A stretch of DNA of 15,291 nt from Alphaproteobacteria bacterium (lineage in GTDB: Bacteria; Pseudomonadota; Alphaproteobacteria; WRDZ01): positions 1 through 15,291 of the forward strand of contig WRDZ01000005.1 in assembly GCA_009779595.1 (NCBI GenBank). Reading direction: 5' to 3'. Below, piece after piece: positions 13,558-15,291 of this stretch. How positions within the stretch are numbered: the stretch's first letter is position 1; each line of letters opens with the position of its first letter. Both the position numbers and the translations under genes were made by a program. Below the pieces are notes generated by a model. That model had not been told where the DNA came from, did not search any database, and worked only from the letters and a program-made list of their open reading frames with translations.

Positions 13558-14199
13558 ATGAAAAAAATTATCCTATTGACGGTTGCCGCGGCGTTTTTCG
13601 CGTCGGCGTGCACTACCAACCCATACACGGGCGACCGCCAGGTCAGCCGCACAGCCATAGGCGCTGTCGGCGGCGCGGCCGCCGGAGCGGTGGCCGGCCA
13701 GGCTATCAGGGGCGACACCAGGGGGACGCTTGTCGGCGCGGCTGCGGGTGCGGCCCTTGGAGGCGCTGCCGGCGGGTATATGGACAACCAGAACGCCAGG
13801 CTGCGCCAAGAGCTTCAGGGCACCGGCGTGCAGATAGCGCGTGAGGGCGACAACATCCACCTTATCATGCCCGGCAACATCACGTTCGATTCGGGCGTGT
13901 CGGCCATACAGTCGTCGTTCTTCCCCGTGCTGAATTCGGTGGCAAGGGTGCTCAACGAATTCAACAGGACGCACATCCACATAACCGGGCACACTGACAG
14001 CACGGGCTCGCTTGACGCGAACAACCGGCTGTCCGTCCAGCGCGCCCAGTCCGTGGCGGACTATCTGGTCGCCCAAAGGGTCGCGCGGTCGCGCATGGTC
14101 ATAAGGGGCGCGGGCCCAAGCATGCCCATAGGGGACAACGCTACGGCCTTTGGCCGCGAGCAGAACCGCAGGGTCGAAATCGTGCTTTCCCCGATGTAA
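13558..14199 (+). CDS. OmpA/Pal-family outer-membrane lipoprotein with glycine zipper
   Basis: The 213-aa product starts with a lipoprotein signal peptide (KKIILLTVAAAFFASAC), predicting lipid attachment at Cys18. Residues 33-75 form a glycine-zipper stretch rich in GxxxG spacing (AVGGAAAGAVAGQ, GAAAGAALGGAAGG) that may insert into or oligomerise in a membrane. The C-terminal half (about 100-213) is an OmpA domain that binds peptidoglycan, with NITFDSG, ITGHTDSTGSLDANNRLS, RAQSVADYL and a final REQNRRVEIVL; Asp147 and Arg162 fall at the positions that grip diaminopimelate in the family. The architecture resembles E. coli YiaD. It should tether the outer membrane to the cell wall. AAGGAGG lies six bases before ATG 13558, an optimal site. 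A strong terminator follows the stop, so it is a single-gene unit. Confidence 0.93.
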   Translation: MKKIILLTVAAAFFASACTTNPYTGDRQVSRTAIGAVGGAAAGAVAGQAIRGDTRGTLVGAAAGAALGGAAGGYMDNQNARLRQELQGTGVQIAREGDNIHLIMPGNITFDSGVSAIQSSFFPVLNSVARVLNEFNRTHIHITGHTDSTGSLDANNRLSVQRAQSVADYLVAQRVARSRMVIRGAGPSMPIGDNATAFGREQNRRVEIVLSPM

Positions 14200-14227
14200 T
14201 ACAAAGCCGGGAAGTTTGTTTTGCTTG

Positions 14228-14257
14228 AAAGCCGCGGGGCAGCCCCCGCGGCTTTTT
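14228..14257 (+). terminator. Intrinsic terminator after the OmpA-family gene
   Basis: A 12-bp perfect stem, AAAGCCGCGGGG (14228-14239) with CCCCGCGGCTTT (14244-14255), four-base loop CAGC and a five-T tract (14253-14257). The stop codon of the converging gene (14257-14259) lies at its edge, so both genes end on this hairpin. On the minus strand no T-run follows. Confidence 0.85.
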
Positions 14258-15081
14258 CAAGCGGCCGGCCTGTCCGCCGCCGTGCACAGCGGCCAGCTTG
14301 CCCCCCGTTCATGCTGGCCAAGCACCCGCACATGATGGCCGCGGCCGGGCCGCGCTATGGGGGCGAAGTGCAGGGCTCCGCTTGGGGTCATGCCATAGCC
14401 CGCAAAGCCCTTGCGCAGCAGGTACGCCACGCGGGCGGGGCGGGCCATCGCGTTCTGGACGCAGCGGACGTCGCTGGTGCCAAGCTCGTCCGGAGCTTTC
14501 AGGTTGGCCACCGAGGTCACGACCCGGACGCCGTCAAGCGTGCCCATCGCATACACGCGCCCGTGCAGGTACGGCCGCAGCGCGTTGGTCAGGCTGCTTG
14601 CGTTGCCGAACGTGGTCACCGTGACCAGGTCGCCGACGTCGCTGTATTTGGGGAGCTCGTCGCGCATGGTCAGGGTTATCATTTTAATGGCGCCGCATCC
14701 GTGGCGTTCAAGCGCCGTTGTCGACCCTCCCACGGCAACGGGGCGGTCCAGGCTGTCCAGGTCCAGGAACGGCGCGTCGCTCTTGCCCGGGCGCGAGTTG
14801 AAAAACCTCTGGGCGACCAGCTTGCCGGCAGCCAGTTCGCGCACCGCCAGGCCGCGGCCGCAGCCCGATATCAGCTGGGCGATGCGTTCGGGCGACCGCT
14901 TGGAAACGTACATCTTTTTCGCATAGGCGTCGGCGACCTGGGCATGCAGGGCATAGCTGTCGGCAGCGTCCTCGGGGCGCAGCCAGTACACGCCGCAGGC
15001 GGCGCCGTCGCTTAGGGCTCCAGTCCTAAGCGGCCCACGGCTGGCGGGAGTATTAAAAAAATCATGAGAAAACAGTCGCAT
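14257..15081 (-). CDS. Uncharacterised 274-aa protein, possibly GNAT-like
   Basis: I do not recognise the family. Start ATG 15081 is chosen because GGAG lies seven bases upstream; a longer frame to 15108 lacks this. The protein has no signal peptide or membrane segment. The stretch VYWLRPEDAADSYALHAQVADA (from about residue 31) resembles the first strand and helix of GNAT acetyltransferases. The late SVANLKAPDE, then VAYLLRKGFAGYGM resembles their closing Asn-to-KGF region, but the central acetyl-CoA loop is not clear, so this is a weak inference. A fairly conserved-looking core (VGDLVTVTTFGNASSLTNALRPYLHGRVYAMG, about 153-184) could instead be a new fold. The last 25 or so residues are low in character and end at the terminator hairpin of the converging gene. 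A strong promoter at 15229-15257 implies a leader of about 140 bases. Confidence 0.65.
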   Translation of the reverse strand: MRLFSHDFFNTPASRGPLRTGALSDGAACGVYWLRPEDAADSYALHAQVADAYAKKMYVSKRSPERIAQLISGCGRGLAVRELAAGKLVAQRFFNSRPGKSDAPFLDLDSLDRPVAVGGSTTALERHGCGAIKMITLTMRDELPKYSDVGDLVTVTTFGNASSLTNALRPYLHGRVYAMGTLDGVRVVTSVANLKAPDELGTSDVRCVQNAMARPARVAYLLRKGFAGYGMTPSGALHFAPIARPGRGHHVRVLGQHERGASWPLCTAADRPAA

Positions 15082-15157
15082 GGGACTTCTCCTTTGCATA
15101 ATAAACAAAGATAAAATTCTAACGGGAAATAAGGGTGGGGAAAAAAGAGTGCGCGCC

Positions 15158-15220
15158 TCAGCGCTGCTGTTCAGCGATGAGTTTTTGGAAAGAAACGATA
15201 ATGCACATAATTTTCAACAT
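15158..15220 (-). other. Possible 20-codon leader ORF
   Basis: In the leader of the 274-aa gene an ATG at 15220-15218 begins nine bases after the -10 box and runs 20 codons (MLKIMCIIVSFQKLIAEQQR) to TGA. It would be read nearly leaderless. Its end overlaps a hairpin CGCTG-aacag-CAGCG (about 15161-15175). It may be chance; no regulatory codon run is seen. Confidence 0.25.
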
Positions 15221-15228
15221 AACAATAT

Positions 15229-15257
15229 ATCGTACCGCGAATCGGGCGATTTGTCAA
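15229..15257 (-). promoter_or_regulatory. Near-consensus promoter upstream of the 274-aa gene
   Basis: On the minus strand a perfect TTGACA (15257-15252), a 17-base spacer and TACGAT (15234-15229). Predicted start is near 15222, about 140 bases before ATG 15081. Confidence 0.7.
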
Positions 15258-15291
15258 GAAGGGCGCGGTGAAAAATTTTTTGGGAATGCCG

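Noticed and set aside
14221..15015. A 264-codon plus-strand frame opposite the 274-aa gene
   Set aside because: It begins inside a terminator stem and has no ribosome binding site, while the minus frame has a promoter and a good RBS. Neither has a firm family, so some doubt remains.

Overview
The window is GC-rich, densely packed chromosomal DNA from a Gram-negative bacterium, most likely an alphaproteobacterium. This is an inference: it rests on a D-Ala-D-Ala carboxypeptidase fused to a SPOR domain and coupled to mltA, an adjacent rnhA-smr pair, an OmpA-type lipoprotein, a genomically encoded tRNA CCA end, and sigma70-like promoters in short AT-rich gaps. No phage, insertion sequence, CRISPR array or plasmid gene was seen.

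Left part (1-3000): the 3' end of a DxD glycosyltransferase, then three minus-strand genes. These are an unrecognised 195-aa protein behind a strong promoter with two dyads, a transglutaminase-like protein with an apparent Cys-His-Asp triad, and an exported Sel1-like protein ending in a Gly/Arg-rich tail. Middle (3100-8130): an envelope block with a penicillin-binding DD-carboxypeptidase and the lytic transglycosylase MltA (4-bp overlap), then the Na+/H+ antiporter NhaA, whose long basic tail runs antisense into smr; rnhA lies upstream of smr with a promoter that predicts a leaderless mRNA; then tRNA-Arg(CCT).

Right part (8180-11280): a GDP-L-fucose cassette. A HIGH-motif nucleotidyltransferase overlaps gmd by 4 bp, gmd is followed at once by the GDP-fucose synthase gene, and a converging free-standing cupin of the mannose-6-phosphate isomerase type overlaps the synthase tail to tail. 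Together they point to fucose or a 6-deoxyhexose in a surface glycan.

Far right (11300-15291): a full-length carnitine/choline acyltransferase-family gene, best known from eukaryotes, bracketed by two copies of an intergenic repeat that folds into a chain of hairpins with conserved pairing. After it come an OmpA/Pal-like lipoprotein with a clear terminator and a converging 274-aa protein of unknown function behind a long leader.

The best leads are the paired hairpin repeat around the acyltransferase, the acyltransferase itself, the transglutaminase-like protein and the antisense-overlapping convergent gene ends.
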